A DNA stretch of 64,000 nt from Nocardioides dongkuii (GTDB lineage Bacteria; Actinomycetota; Actinomycetes; Propionibacteriales; Nocardioidaceae). The position numbers and the translations under genes are program-made. The notes beneath the pieces are model-generated. The model had not been told where the DNA came from and ran no database searches. It saw only the letters and a program-made list of their open reading frames with translations. Below are positions 32,335 through 40,823 of the stretch, piece by piece; positions within the stretch are counted from its first letter, which is position 1; each line of letters opens with the position of its first letter. The DNA lies in the NCBI RefSeq assembly GCF_014127485.1, contig NZ_CP059903.1, positions 434,001-498,000 of the forward strand, given 5' to 3'.

Positions 32335-35040
32335 GTGGCACACAAGTTGGTGATCGTCGAGTCTCCGGCGAAGGCTCGCAAGATCGGCGAGTACCTCGGT
32401 CAGGGGTACGTCGTCGAGTCCTCCATCGGCCACATCCGTGATCTCCCGAACAACGCGGCGGACACCCCGGCCAAGATCAAGGACAAGCCGTGGGGCCGGC
32501 TGGCGGTCGACGTCGACAACGGCTTCGTGCCCTACTACGTCGTCCCGCGCGACAAGAAGTCGCACATCTCCAAGCTGAAGACCCTGCTCAAGGACGCCGA
32601 CGAGCTCTACCTCGCCACCGACGAGGACCGGGAGGGCGAGGCGATCGCCTGGCACCTCCTCGACGAGCTGAAGCCGAAGAAGGGCATCCCGGTGCACCGG
32701 ATGGTCTTCCACGAGATCACCAAGCCCGCGATCCTGGCCGCGGTCGCCAACCCGCGCACCATCAACGAGGACCTCGTCGAGGCCCAGGAGGCGCGCCGCA
32801 TCCTGGACCGCCTCTACGGCTACGAGGTCTCCCCGGTGCTGTGGAAGAAGGTCATGTCCGGCCTCTCCGCCGGCCGGGTGCAGTCGGTCGCGACCCGCCT
32901 GGTGGTCGACAAGGAGCGCGAGCGGATGGCGTTCCGTGTCGCGTCGTACTGGGACCTCGAGGGCACCTTCGACGCCGGCAGCAAGCACGAGCAGCGGATG
33001 TTCCCGGCCAAGGTGTACTCCGTGGACGGCGCCCGCGTCGCCCGCGGCTCCGACTTCGGCCCCGACGGGCTGCTGAAGTCCGCAGCGCAGGGCAAGGTCG
33101 TCCACCTCGACCGCACCCGCGCCGAGTCGCTCGCCGCGGCGCTGCAGGACGCGACGTACGACGTCCGCTCGGTGGAGTCCAAGCCCTACCGCCGCTCGCC
33201 GTACGCGCCGTTCCGCACCACCACCCTCCAGCAGGAGGCCGGCCGCAAGCTCGGCATGAGCGCGTCGGTGACCATGTCGGTGGCGCAGCGGCTCTACGAG
33301 AACGGCTTCATCACCTACATGCGTACCGACTCCACCACGCTCTCGAGCGCGGCGGTCGGCGCGGCCCGGTCGCAGGTCCAGGAGCTGTACGGCGCGGAGT
33401 ACCTGCCCGACAGCCCGCGCGTCTACGCCTCCAAGGTGAAGAACGCCCAGGAGGCGCACGAGGCGATCCGCCCCGCCGGCGACACCTTCCAGACCCCGGC
33501 CCAGACCGGGCTGAAGGGCGACCAGTTCCGCCTCTACGAGCTGATCTGGATGCGCACCGTCGCCTCCCAGATGAAGGACGCCGTCGGCCAGTCGGTGACC
33601 ATCCGCCTCGGCGGCGCCGCCACCTCCGGCGAGGACGTCGTCTTCTCCGCCAGCGGCCGCGTGATCACCTTCCACGGCTTCCTCAAGGCGTACGTCGAGG
33701 GCACCGACGACGCGACCGACGCCAAGGACGACACCCAGACCCGGCTGCCCGCGCTCGCCGAGGGCGACGCGGTGTCCTCCGCCTCGGTGACCGCCGCCGG
33801 CCACGAGACCAAGCCGCCGGCCCGCTACACCGAGGCCACGCTGATCAAGGAGCTCGAGGACCGCGAGATCGGCCGGCCCTCGACGTACGCCTCGATCATC
33901 GGGACGATCCTCAACCGCGGCTACGTCTACAAGAAGGGCACCGCGCTGGTGCCGGCCTGGCTGGCCTTCTCGGTCACCCGGCTGCTCGAGGAGCACTTCC
34001 CGCGCCAGATCTCCTACGAGTTCACCGCGCAGATGGAGGACGTGCTCGACGAGATCGCCGCCGGCCGCGCCCGGCGCGACACCGAGCTGGCCGAGTTCTA
34101 CTTCGGCTCCGGCGACGTCGAGGGGCTCAAGAAGCTCGTCGACGAGCTCGGCGACATCGACGCCCGCGAGCTCGCGACCTTCCCGATCGGCGGACCCGAC
34201 TCGGGCATCAACCTGCGCGTGGGCCGCTACGGCCCCTACCTCGAGGGCCCCGACGAGGAGGGCAACCCGACCGGCAAGCGGGCCAACGTCCCCGACGACC
34301 TGCCGCCCGACGAGCTGACCCTGGAGAAGGCCACCGAGCTCTTCGCCAACCCCGCGGGCGAGGAGATCGACCTCGGCAAGCACCCGGAGTCCGGGCTCGA
34401 GGTGGTCGCCAAGAACGGCCGCTACGGCCCCTACGTCACCGAGGTGCTGCCCGAGGACGCCCCGAAGTCGGCGAAGGCGCGCACCGGCTCGCTGTTCGCG
34501 TCGATGTCGCTGGACACGATCTCGCTCGAGGACGCCGTCAAGCTGCTCTCGCTGCCGCGCGTGGTCGGCGTCGCCGAGGACGGCGAGGAGATCACCGCCC
34601 AGAACGGCCGCTACGGGCCGTACCTGAAGAAGGGCACCGACTCCCGCTCGCTCACCTCCGAGGAGCAGCTGCTGACGATCACCCTCGACGAGGCGCTGCG
34701 GATCTACGCCCAGCCCAAGCAGCGCGGCCGGGCCGCCGCGGCGCCGCCGCTCAAGGAGCTCGGCAACGACCCGGTCTCCGGGCAGCCGGTGGTCGTCAAG
34801 GCGGGCCGCTTCGGCGAGTACGTGACCGACGGCGAGTTCAACGCCACCCTCCGCAAGGAGGACAGCGTCGAGTCGATCACCCTCGAGCGCGCCGCCGAGC
34901 TGCTCGAGGAGCGACGCGCCAAGGGCCCGGCGAAGAAGGCCGCCAAGAAGGGCGCGAAGAAGACCGCCGCCAAGAAGACGACCAAGAAGGCGCCGGCGAA
35001 GAAGACCGCCGCCAAGAAGGCCGCCGCCAAGAAGTCCTGA
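32335..35040 (+). CDS. topA: DNA topoisomerase I
   Basis: 901 residues. Toprim domain with KLVIVESPAKARKI and the metal site LATDEDREGEAIAWHL; LSAGRVQSVATRLV; active-site Tyr328 in FITYMRTDSTTLS. It relaxes negative supercoils. Instead of Cys4 zinc fingers, the C-terminal third has repeated GRYGPYL/V segments, the TopoI C-terminal repeats of actinobacteria, and ends in a lysine-alanine-rich tail from about residue 865 that boosts processivity in Streptomyces and mycobacterial enzymes. The GTG at 32335 matches the family N-terminus; an in-frame GTG at 32278 would add 19 residues with no family support. Confidence 0.96.
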   Translation: MAHKLVIVESPAKARKIGEYLGQGYVVESSIGHIRDLPNNAADTPAKIKDKPWGRLAVDVDNGFVPYYVVPRDKKSHISKLKTLLKDADELYLATDEDREGEAIAWHLLDELKPKKGIPVHRMVFHEITKPAILAAVANPRTINEDLVEAQEARRILDRLYGYEVSPVLWKKVMSGLSAGRVQSVATRLVVDKERERMAFRVASYWDLEGTFDAGSKHEQRMFPAKVYSVDGARVARGSDFGPDGLLKSAAQGKVVHLDRTRAESLAAALQDATYDVRSVESKPYRRSPYAPFRTTTLQQEAGRKLGMSASVTMSVAQRLYENGFITYMRTDSTTLSSAAVGAARSQVQELYGAEYLPDSPRVYASKVKNAQEAHEAIRPAGDTFQTPAQTGLKGDQFRLYELIWMRTVASQMKDAVGQSVTIRLGGAATSGEDVVFSASGRVITFHGFLKAYVEGTDDATDAKDDTQTRLPALAEGDAVSSASVTAAGHETKPPARYTEATLIKELEDREIGRPSTYASIIGTILNRGYVYKKGTALVPAWLAFSVTRLLEEHFPRQISYEFTAQMEDVLDEIAAGRARRDTELAEFYFGSGDVEGLKKLVDELGDIDARELATFPIGGPDSGINLRVGRYGPYLEGPDEEGNPTGKRANVPDDLPPDELTLEKATELFANPAGEEIDLGKHPESGLEVVAKNGRYGPYVTEVLPEDAPKSAKARTGSLFASMSLDTISLEDAVKLLSLPRVVGVAEDGEEITAQNGRYGPYLKKGTDSRSLTSEEQLLTITLDEALRIYAQPKQRGRAAAAPPLKELGNDPVSGQPVVVKAGRFGEYVTDGEFNATLRKEDSVESITLERAAELLEERRAKGPAKKAAKKGAKKTAAKKTTKKAPAKKTAAKKAAAKKS

Positions 35041-35086
35041 GGTCGCTTGCGGGGAGGCCCGGTTGGAGGGCGTCGGTGCCGCCCCG

Positions 35087-35092
35087 TAGGTT
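35087..35092 (+). promoter_or_regulatory. -10 hexamer TAGGTT, leaderless start of tmk
   Basis: TAGGTT is followed by exactly 6 nt and the GTG at 35099. A TTGGAG hexamer (35063-35068) lies 18 bp upstream as a possible -35. Confidence 0.6.
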
Positions 35093-35098
35093 CGGGTC

Positions 35099-35770
35099 GT
35101 GACGAGGACGGGCGGGACCACGACGGCCGGGACGTACGCCGAGACCGGGGTCTTCGTGTGCTTCGAGGGCGGCGAGGGGTCGGGCAAGTCCACCCAGTCC
35201 CGGCTGCTGCGGGAGGCGCTGGAGGCGGCGGGCCACACCGTCCTGCTCACCTTCGAGCCCGGTGACACCCCCGTCGGGCGGACCCTGCGCGAGATCGTGC
35301 TCAGCCCCGAGACCGGGGCGCTGTCGGACCGCACCGAGTCGCTGCTCTACGCCGCCGACAAGGCCGAGCACGTCGACACCGTCGTGCGGCCCGCGCTGGA
35401 GCGCGGCGAGGTGGTCGTCACCGACCGGTACGTCGACTCCGCGCTCGCCTACCAGGGCGCCGGCCGGTCGCTCGACGTCGCCGAGGTCGAGCAGGTGATG
35501 CGCTGGGCGACCGGCGACCTGCGCCCCCACCTGACCGTCGTCCTCGACCTCGAGCCGACCGCCGGGCTGGGCCGCTTCGAGGGCCGCGACCGGATCGAGG
35601 GGGAGTCCCTGGAGTTCCACCAGCGGGTGCGCGAGGCGTTCGCCGCGATGGCGGCCGCCGACCCCGACCACTACCTCGTGCTCGACGCCCGGGCCGCCGT
35701 CGACGAGATCGCCGCCGCCGTGCTCGACCGGGTCCGCCCGCTCCTCGACCGCGCGGCGGTGGCCTCGTGA
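35099..35770 (+). CDS. tmk: dTMP kinase
   Basis: 223 residues. P-loop FEGGEGSGKSTQS (about 22-34), the DR(Y) motif VVTDRYVDSALAYQGAGR, and the lid region FEGRDRIEGESLEFHQRVREAF are all present. It phosphorylates dTMP to dTDP for DNA synthesis. The N-terminus carries about 15 extra residues before the usual start; the leaderless GTG at 35099 supports this longer form. The stop overlaps holB by 4 bp, the same tmk-holB pair as in other actinobacteria. Confidence 0.95.
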   Translation: MTRTGGTTTAGTYAETGVFVCFEGGEGSGKSTQSRLLREALEAAGHTVLLTFEPGDTPVGRTLREIVLSPETGALSDRTESLLYAADKAEHVDTVVRPALERGEVVVTDRYVDSALAYQGAGRSLDVAEVEQVMRWATGDLRPHLTVVLDLEPTAGLGRFEGRDRIEGESLEFHQRVREAFAAMAAADPDHYLVLDARAAVDEIAAAVLDRVRPLLDRAAVAS

Positions 35771-36948
35771 CCGCCGCCGTGGGCGCCGGCACGGTCTGGG
35801 AGGGCCTGGTCGGCCAGCGGCACGCGATCGAGGCGCTGCGCGCCGCGGCCGGTGGCCACGGGATGAGCCACGCCTGGCTGTTCACCGGCCCGCCGGGATC
35901 GGGCCGCTCCAACGCCGCCGTGGCGTTCGCCGCGGCGCTGCAGTGCGAGCGCAGCGGGGTGGAGAGGGGCTGCGGCACCTGCCACGCCTGCCACACGGTG
36001 CTCGCCGGGTCCCACGCCGACGTCAAGCGGGTCAGCACCGAGGGCCTCTCGCTCGGCGTCGAGTTCATCCGCGACCTGGTGCGCTCGGCCGCGCTGAGCC
36101 CGGCCGGCCGCGGCTGGCAGGTGATCGTGGTCGAGGACGCCGACCGGCTGACCGAGCGGGCGGTCAACGCGCTGCTCAAGGCGATCGAGGAGCCCGCGGC
36201 GCGCACCGTGTGGATGCTCTGCGCCCCGACCGTCGAGGACGTGCTGCCGACGATCGCCTCGCGCTGCCGGATGGTCACCCTCAGCACCCCCTCGGCGGCC
36301 GACGTCGCGGCGTTCCTCGCCCGCACCGAGGGCGTGCCCGACGCGTTGGCGTCGTACGCCGCCAACGCCAGCCAGGGCCACATCGGCCGGGCCCGGGCGC
36401 TCGCCCGCGACGAGGCCACCCGCAACCGGCGTCGCGACGTGGTCTCGATCCCGGCGTCGCTCACCTCCCTGGGCCGGTGCATGGACGCCGCGAAGCGGCT
36501 GGCCGAGGTCACCAAGGAGGAGGCCGACGTCGTGACCGGCGACCTCGACGCGCGCGAGAAGGTCGACCTCGACGCGGCGTACGGCGTGGTCGAGCGCGGC
36601 CGGCGGCCCCGCGAGTACGCCCCCGCCCTGGCGCTGCTGCTCAAGGACCAGAAGTCGCGCGCCAAGCGCCGCCAGCTCGACGTCGTCGACCGGGCGCTGA
36701 TGGACCTGGTCTCGGTCTACCGCGACGCCATCGCGCTCGCCACGGGCGCGGCCGGCGAGCTGGTCAACGGCGAGATCCGCGCCGACATCGAGCAGGTCGT
36801 CGCCACTGCGTCGCCCGAGCTGAACCTGCGCCGGATCGGCTGGATCTTCGAGGCGCGCGAGCAGATGCTGGAGTTCAACGTGCCGGTCCCCCTGGCCCTG
36901 GAGTCGATGATGGTGGCGCTGATGGCCCCCGACGGGAGCGTCCGGTGA
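35767..36948 (+). CDS. holB: DNA polymerase III subunit delta'
   Basis: 393 residues. AAA+ clamp-loader fold: GQRHAIEALRAAA, SHAWLFTGPPGSGRSNAAVAFAAALQC, a zinc-binding set CGTCHACH with an earlier Cys, VIVVEDADRLTERAVNALLKAIEEP, and sensor IASRCR. The P-loop Lys is Arg (GSGRS), consistent with the non-hydrolysing delta' role; the SRC arginine finger is kept. It is a stator in loading the beta clamp. Overlaps tmk and the next gene by 4 bp, so the three are coupled. Confidence 0.93.
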   Translation: MTAAVGAGTVWEGLVGQRHAIEALRAAAGGHGMSHAWLFTGPPGSGRSNAAVAFAAALQCERSGVERGCGTCHACHTVLAGSHADVKRVSTEGLSLGVEFIRDLVRSAALSPAGRGWQVIVVEDADRLTERAVNALLKAIEEPAARTVWMLCAPTVEDVLPTIASRCRMVTLSTPSAADVAAFLARTEGVPDALASYAANASQGHIGRARALARDEATRNRRRDVVSIPASLTSLGRCMDAAKRLAEVTKEEADVVTGDLDAREKVDLDAAYGVVERGRRPREYAPALALLLKDQKSRAKRRQLDVVDRALMDLVSVYRDAIALATGAAGELVNGEIRADIEQVVATASPELNLRRIGWIFEAREQMLEFNVPVPLALESMMVALMAPDGSVR

Positions 36949-38525
36949 GCCCCCGCACGGTGCGCGTGGTGGTGCTCCTCATCGTGCTGGCGATGGTGCT
37001 CGGCGCGCTCGGTGTGGCGATCGTCGGCCTGACCGGGGGCGACGACGACCCCGGCCGGTCCGCGGGGTCCGCCGACGCCCGGCCCGAGGCGGCCCCGCCC
37101 ACGCCACCGCCGGCGGGGGCGACCGACCCGCCTGAGCCCCAGCTCGCGCCCTACTACTCCCAGGAGCTGTCCTGGGAGGCCTGCGGCGAGGCCGACTGCG
37201 CCACGCTCACCGTGCCGCTCGACTACGCCGACCCCGACGGGGCCACGATCGACCTCGCGCTGCTCCGGGTGCCCGCCGCCGACCCCGACGAGCGCATCGG
37301 GTCGCTCGTCGTGAACCCGGGCGGTCCCGGCGCGCCCGGCACCGACTACGCCGAGCGGTCCGGCGAGAGCTTCCGCGACCCGATCACCGACGTCTTCGAC
37401 GTCGTCGGCTTCGACCCGCGCGGCACCGGCGAGAGCGCGCCCGTCGACTGCCTCTCCGACGAGGAGCTCGACGAGTACCTCGCCTCCGACCCGGCCCCCG
37501 ACAGCCCGGAGGAGGTCGAGGAGCTCGTCGACCAGGTCACCGCGTTCGGCGAGGGCTGCGTGGAGCGCTCCGGCGAGCTCGCCGGGCACGTCTCGACGGT
37601 CGAGGCGGTCCGCGACATGGACGTGCTGCGCGCGGCCCTCGGCGAGCCCGAGCTGCTCTACTTCGGCGCGTCGTACGGCACCCAGCTGGGCGCGACGTAC
37701 GCCGAGCTGTTCCCCGACCGGGTCGGCCGGATGGTCCTCGACGGCGCCGTCGACGTGTCCCTGACGTCCCGCGAGAAGTCGCTGCAGCAGGCCGCGGGGT
37801 TCGAGACCGCGCTGCGGGCGTACGTCGAGGACTGCGTCGCGGGCGGCGACTGCTTCCTGGGCGACAGTGTCGAGGAGGGGCTCACCCGGATCACCGACCT
37901 GCTCGACGAGATCGACGCCGAGCCGCTGCCCACCGAGGACGGCCGCGAGCTCGAGATCGGCAGCGCCTTCTACGGGCTGATCACCCCGCTCTACGGGCGC
38001 GAGAACTGGCCCCTGCTCGACGCCGGCCTCGAGGGGGCGCTCGAGGGCGACGGCACCGTGCTGATGCTGCTCGCCGACTTCTACGCCTCGCGTGAGTCGG
38101 GCCGCTACCTCGACAACAGCGCCGAGGCGATCTTCGCGATCAACTGCCTCGACGACCCGGCGTCCGTACCGGTGGCCGACGTCCCTGGGGAATTCGCGGC
38201 GTTCGAGGAGGCCTCGCCGACGCTGGGCCGGATCTTCGCGTGGGGCCTGGTCGGGTGCGCGGGCTTCGAGCCGCGGTCGGCCGAGCCGCCGCTGACGATC
38301 CGGGGCGAGGGGGCGGCGCCGATCGTCGTGGTCGGCACCACCCGCGACCCGGCCACGCCGTACGTCTGGGCCGAGGCGCTCGCCGACCAGCTCGCCTCCG
38401 CGGTGCTCGTCACCCGCGAGGGCGACGGGCACACCGGCTACAACGCGGGCAACGCGTGCGTCGACGAGGCGATCGAGGCCTACCTGATCGACGGCATCGT
38501 GCCCGAGGACGGGCTGCGCTGCTGA
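36945..38525 (+). CDS. Exported alpha/beta hydrolase, TAP-like peptidase (S33)
   Basis: 526 residues. An N-terminal hydrophobic helix (about 6-28) is followed by a Gly/Asp/Pro-rich linker, suggesting a membrane-tethered or secreted enzyme. Alpha/beta-hydrolase features: oxyanion region NPGGPGAPG, FDPRGTGES, nucleophile elbow GASYGT (Ser about 245), and the TAP-like C-terminal domain with the acid in TTRDPATP and His in GDGHTGY. Six or more cysteines could form disulfides. Streptomyces tripeptidyl aminopeptidases and mycobacterial Hip1/CaeA share this layout. It overlaps holB by 4 bp at its start, and its last 46 bp overlap the convergent LysR gene. Confidence 0.87.
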   Translation: MSPRTVRVVVLLIVLAMVLGALGVAIVGLTGGDDDPGRSAGSADARPEAAPPTPPPAGATDPPEPQLAPYYSQELSWEACGEADCATLTVPLDYADPDGATIDLALLRVPAADPDERIGSLVVNPGGPGAPGTDYAERSGESFRDPITDVFDVVGFDPRGTGESAPVDCLSDEELDEYLASDPAPDSPEEVEELVDQVTAFGEGCVERSGELAGHVSTVEAVRDMDVLRAALGEPELLYFGASYGTQLGATYAELFPDRVGRMVLDGAVDVSLTSREKSLQQAAGFETALRAYVEDCVAGGDCFLGDSVEEGLTRITDLLDEIDAEPLPTEDGRELEIGSAFYGLITPLYGRENWPLLDAGLEGALEGDGTVLMLLADFYASRESGRYLDNSAEAIFAINCLDDPASVPVADVPGEFAAFEEASPTLGRIFAWGLVGCAGFEPRSAEPPLTIRGEGAAPIVVVGTTRDPATPYVWAEALADQLASAVLVTREGDGHTGYNAGNACVDEAIEAYLIDGIVPEDGLRC

Positions 38526-39445
38526 CCGCGGATCGGCTCGGCGATCGACTGGATCCGGCGGGTCGCGAGCTCGATCATCAGCTGCGCCGCCGGGGAGAGC
38601 GTCGCGTCGGAGCGGTGCACGATGGCGAGCACGTCGTGCTGGCGCGGGCGTAGCGAGGCCCAGCCGGCGTTCGGCGCGAGCCGGGGGAGCAGCTGGTCGA
38701 CGGCGCCCCGCGGGACGACGCTGTCCGCCAGGCCCATGCCGACCAGCTCGACGGCGGTCTCGACGTCCTCGACCTCGATCCGGGTCTGCGGGTTGCGCCC
38801 GGCTTCGTGCAGCATCTGCCGCAGCACGATCCGGGTGGAGTCGTTGGCGCGCCAGGTCGTCTCCGGCAGCACGAGCGAGGCCTGGGAGAGCCGGTGCGCG
38901 GTGACGGGGGAGGCGACCCGCTCGGGGTCGGCGGAGATGTAGACGAGCTCGTCCCGCGCGACCGGGGTGACCGTCATCCCCTCGCTGGTGGCGGCGGCGA
39001 CGGCGATCATCGCGGCCTCGAGGCGGCCCCGGCGCAGCTCCTCCTGGACGTCGGTGGAGTTCTGCCCGATCAGCTCGACCCGGACGCCGGGGTAGCGGGT
39101 GAGCACGTCGGCGACCAGACCGGCGCCGGCGTAGAGCCGTGCGGTCCCGAACATCCCGAACCGGATGGTCCCGGTCTCCAGCGACCGGGCGCCCTGCACC
39201 GCGCGCTCCGCCTCGTCGATCGAGGACAGCACCCGCTCGGCGTACGGCCGCAGGGTGTCGGCGACGGTCGTCGGGACGACGCCGCGACCGACCCGTCGGA
39301 ACAGCTGGACGCCGAGGGACCGCTCGAGGGCGCGGATCTGCTCGGAGACCGAGGGCTGGGCGTACCCGAGCTCCTCGGCGGCACGGGTCAGCGAGCCCTG
39401 CTCGTAGGTGGCGAGGAAGCACGTGAGCTGGTGCACAGAAAGCAC
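38480..39445 (-). CDS. LysR-family transcriptional regulator
   Basis: 321 residues. Helix-turn-helix at the N-terminus (LATYEQGSLTRAAEELGYAQPSVSEQIRALERSLGVQLFRR), then a LysR substrate-binding domain (TIRFGMFGTARLYAGAGLV, VSPVTAHRLSQASLVLPE). The effector is unknown. The GTG at 39445 is preceded by TAGGCT and 7 nt, a leaderless-type start. The C-terminal coding region overlaps the end of the TAP-like peptidase gene by 46 bp tail to tail. The divergent neighbour is a small zinc-ribbon-like protein; it may be the regulated gene, but no clear T-N11-A site was pinned down. Confidence 0.85.
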   Translation of the reverse strand: MLSVHQLTCFLATYEQGSLTRAAEELGYAQPSVSEQIRALERSLGVQLFRRVGRGVVPTTVADTLRPYAERVLSSIDEAERAVQGARSLETGTIRFGMFGTARLYAGAGLVADVLTRYPGVRVELIGQNSTDVQEELRRGRLEAAMIAVAAATSEGMTVTPVARDELVYISADPERVASPVTAHRLSQASLVLPETTWRANDSTRIVLRQMLHEAGRNPQTRIEVEDVETAVELVGMGLADSVVPRGAVDQLLPRLAPNAGWASLRPRQHDVLAIVHRSDATLSPAAQLMIELATRRIQSIAEPIRGQQRSPSSGTMPSIR

Positions 39446-39452
39446 AAGGCTC

Positions 39453-39458
39453 AGCCTA
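39453..39458 (-). promoter_or_regulatory. -10 hexamer TAGGCT, leaderless start of the LysR gene
   Basis: On the minus strand TAGGCT is followed by 7 nt and the GTG at 39445, with no Shine-Dalgarno sequence. Confidence 0.5.
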
Positions 39459-39552
39459 TATCTGGGATCGGAAAGAGAGGCTACCCCTATGGCCGTGGGG
39501 AGCGGAGAATGGAGTCATCCCACCGTGCCGCCGAGTCGAGAAAGGACCCGCC

Positions 39553-39747
39553 GTGTTCACCCACACCTGCACCGCCTGCGCCCAGCGCCAGCTCATCTTC
39601 CTCTCCCAGGTGTCGGCGGTCGCCGACTCCCCGCGCGGCCCGCTCGCGACCTTCACCTGCTGGTGCGGCGCCGAGCAGACCGCGCTGATGAGCCTCACCT
39701 CGTCGTCGGCCACCCCGGTCGAGCGCGAGCCCGCGCTCGCCGCCTGA
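39553..39747 (+). CDS. Small zinc-ribbon-like protein
   Basis: 64 residues with two cysteine pairs, HTCTACAQRQ near the start and FTCWCGAEQ about 25 residues later, spaced as in a zinc ribbon. The C-terminus is low in complexity. The GTG at 39553 has an AGAAAGGA element upstream at a suitable distance. Family not recognised. It lies between the divergent LysR gene and the tRNA-Thr. Codon positions follow the strong GC3 bias of real genes here. Confidence 0.65.
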   Translation: MFTHTCTACAQRQLIFLSQVSAVADSPRGPLATFTCWCGAEQTALMSLTSSSATPVEREPALAA

Positions 39748-39827
39748 CCCACCGGTTTCGCGCCTCGCGGCGGCGCTCGTATACTTCCCGGGTTGCCCGG
39801 CAGGTCCCCGACCGCGCCGGGCAGCGC

Positions 39828-39900
39828 GCCGCCTTAGCTCAGTCGGTAGAGCGTCTCACTCGTAATGAGAAGGTCGTCGGTTCGATTCCGACAGGCGGCT
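39828..39900 (+). tRNA. tRNA-Thr (anticodon CGT)
   Basis: 73 nt fold into a standard cloverleaf: acceptor GCCGCCT/AGGCGGC, D-stem GCTC/GAGC, anticodon stem TCTCA/TGAGA with loop CTCGTAA (anticodon CGT at 39861-39863, reading ACG), variable loop AGGTC, and T-arm with GTTCGATTC. The discriminator is T39900 and CCA is not encoded. Confidence 0.97.
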
Positions 39901-40289
39901 CACTCCACAACCCCTGTCCGCGGAGACGCAGGCGGGGGTTGTCGGTTCCTGGGGCTGTCAGTCACCTCGATCTCGGGCGGCAGCTCCGCCGCGAGCCGGC
40001 GCAGCAGCTTCTGCCGGGCCCGCTGCGTCGCGGTCGCCACCGGTGCAGCCTGCGCGGCGTCGTGCCACGCCATGACGTCGGCGTACAGGGCTCGCGAGAT
40101 GCCGATCCAGGCCCGCAGCTCCTCGAAGTCGTCGCCCAGGGCGCCGTCGCTGGACCAGAACGGTCCGCCGTACTCGTCCACGCGGATGTCCACGTCCCGC
40201 ACCGGGTCGTCGGGAAGGTCGTGCTGCGGGCCGAGCGACGAGACGGAGAACCAGCCCGTCGCTCCCCGGTCCTCCGTCTCGTCGGTCAT
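39900..40289 (-). CDS. Hypothetical protein, end abutting the tRNA
   Basis: 129 residues. Acidic N-terminal half (MTDETEDRGATGWFSVSSLG, DDPVRDVDIRVDEYGGPFWSSDG) and a helical second half (DDFEELRAWIGISRALYADVMAWHDAA, ARQKLLRRLAAELPPEIEV). Family not recognised; it looks soluble. The ATG at 40289 overlaps the stop of the upstream membrane-protein gene (ATGA). The stop codon TGA reads into T39900, the discriminator base of the opposite-strand tRNA, and the last codons run through the hairpin at 39907-39942. Confidence 0.6.
   Translation of the reverse strand: MTDETEDRGATGWFSVSSLGPQHDLPDDPVRDVDIRVDEYGGPFWSSDGALGDDFEELRAWIGISRALYADVMAWHDAAQAAPVATATQRARQKLLRRLAAELPPEIEVTDSPRNRQPPPASPRTGVVE
39907..39942 (+). 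terminator. Hairpin after tRNA-Thr
   Basis: ACAACCCC (39907-39914) pairs with GGGGTTGT (39935-39942), starting 7 nt after the tRNA. It lies inside the 3' end of the opposite-strand gene. Confidence 0.55.
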
Positions 40290-40822
40290 CGAGGCATCTT
40301 CTCTCCTGAGCGCTCCCAGGCCCGGCCGGCCCGCACCCGCCGGGCGACGTACAGGACCGCGCTGACGGTGCAGGCGAGCCCGCTCAGCAGCAGCCACCGC
40401 TCGAGGAACGGCTCCTGCGTCTGGCCGGTGGCGGCCCGGTAGCTCGACGCTCCCTGCTCGAGGATGCCGGGGAAGAAGAGGAGGAGGAGCAGCCCGGCGG
40501 CGAGCAGCGGGACCCGGACGTGGTTGAGCGCGGACACCGGGGGACGGGAGCGCCCCGGACCGGGCACGGCCCGGACGAGGAGCCGGTCGGCCAGGGCGTA
40601 CGCCGGGAACAGGACGGCGTCGTGGGCGATCGCGGCGCCGACGAACCACACCAGGATCGAGTGCCACCAGACCTCGGTGTCCCAGAGCGCCCCGACCCCC
40701 AGCGTCAGGGCGGCGTACGCCGCGAGCGCCAGGCTGGCGAGCACGACCAGGAGGTGGAGCGGCCCGTCGCCGTACCGGGCGCGGAACCGCCCCCGCGCGA
40801 CGTGCTCGGTGCCGGGCCGCAC
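40286..40822 (-). CDS. Four-helix membrane protein
   Basis: 178 residues with hydrophobic helices at about 22-46, 52-78, 104-122 and 143-161. A WWHSILVWFVGAAIAHDAVLFPAYALADR stretch lies over the second helix and has two His residues within the membrane region. Family not recognised. It begins with a GTG one base after the stop of the molybdenum oxidoreductase (40824) and overlaps the next gene by 4 bp, so it belongs to the same operon and could be an accessory membrane subunit or heme partner of that enzyme. Confidence 0.68.
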   Translation of the reverse strand: MRPGTEHVARGRFRARYGDGPLHLLVVLASLALAAYAALTLGVGALWDTEVWWHSILVWFVGAAIAHDAVLFPAYALADRLLVRAVPGPGRSRPPVSALNHVRVPLLAAGLLLLLFFPGILEQGASSYRAATGQTQEPFLERWLLLSGLACTVSAVLYVARRVRAGRAWERSGEKMPR

Positions 40823-40823
40823 G

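Noticed and set aside
39828..39900. tRNA-Thr as attachment site of an integrated element.
   Set aside because: No integrase, no repeated tRNA 3' end and no element-like genes are seen on either side.
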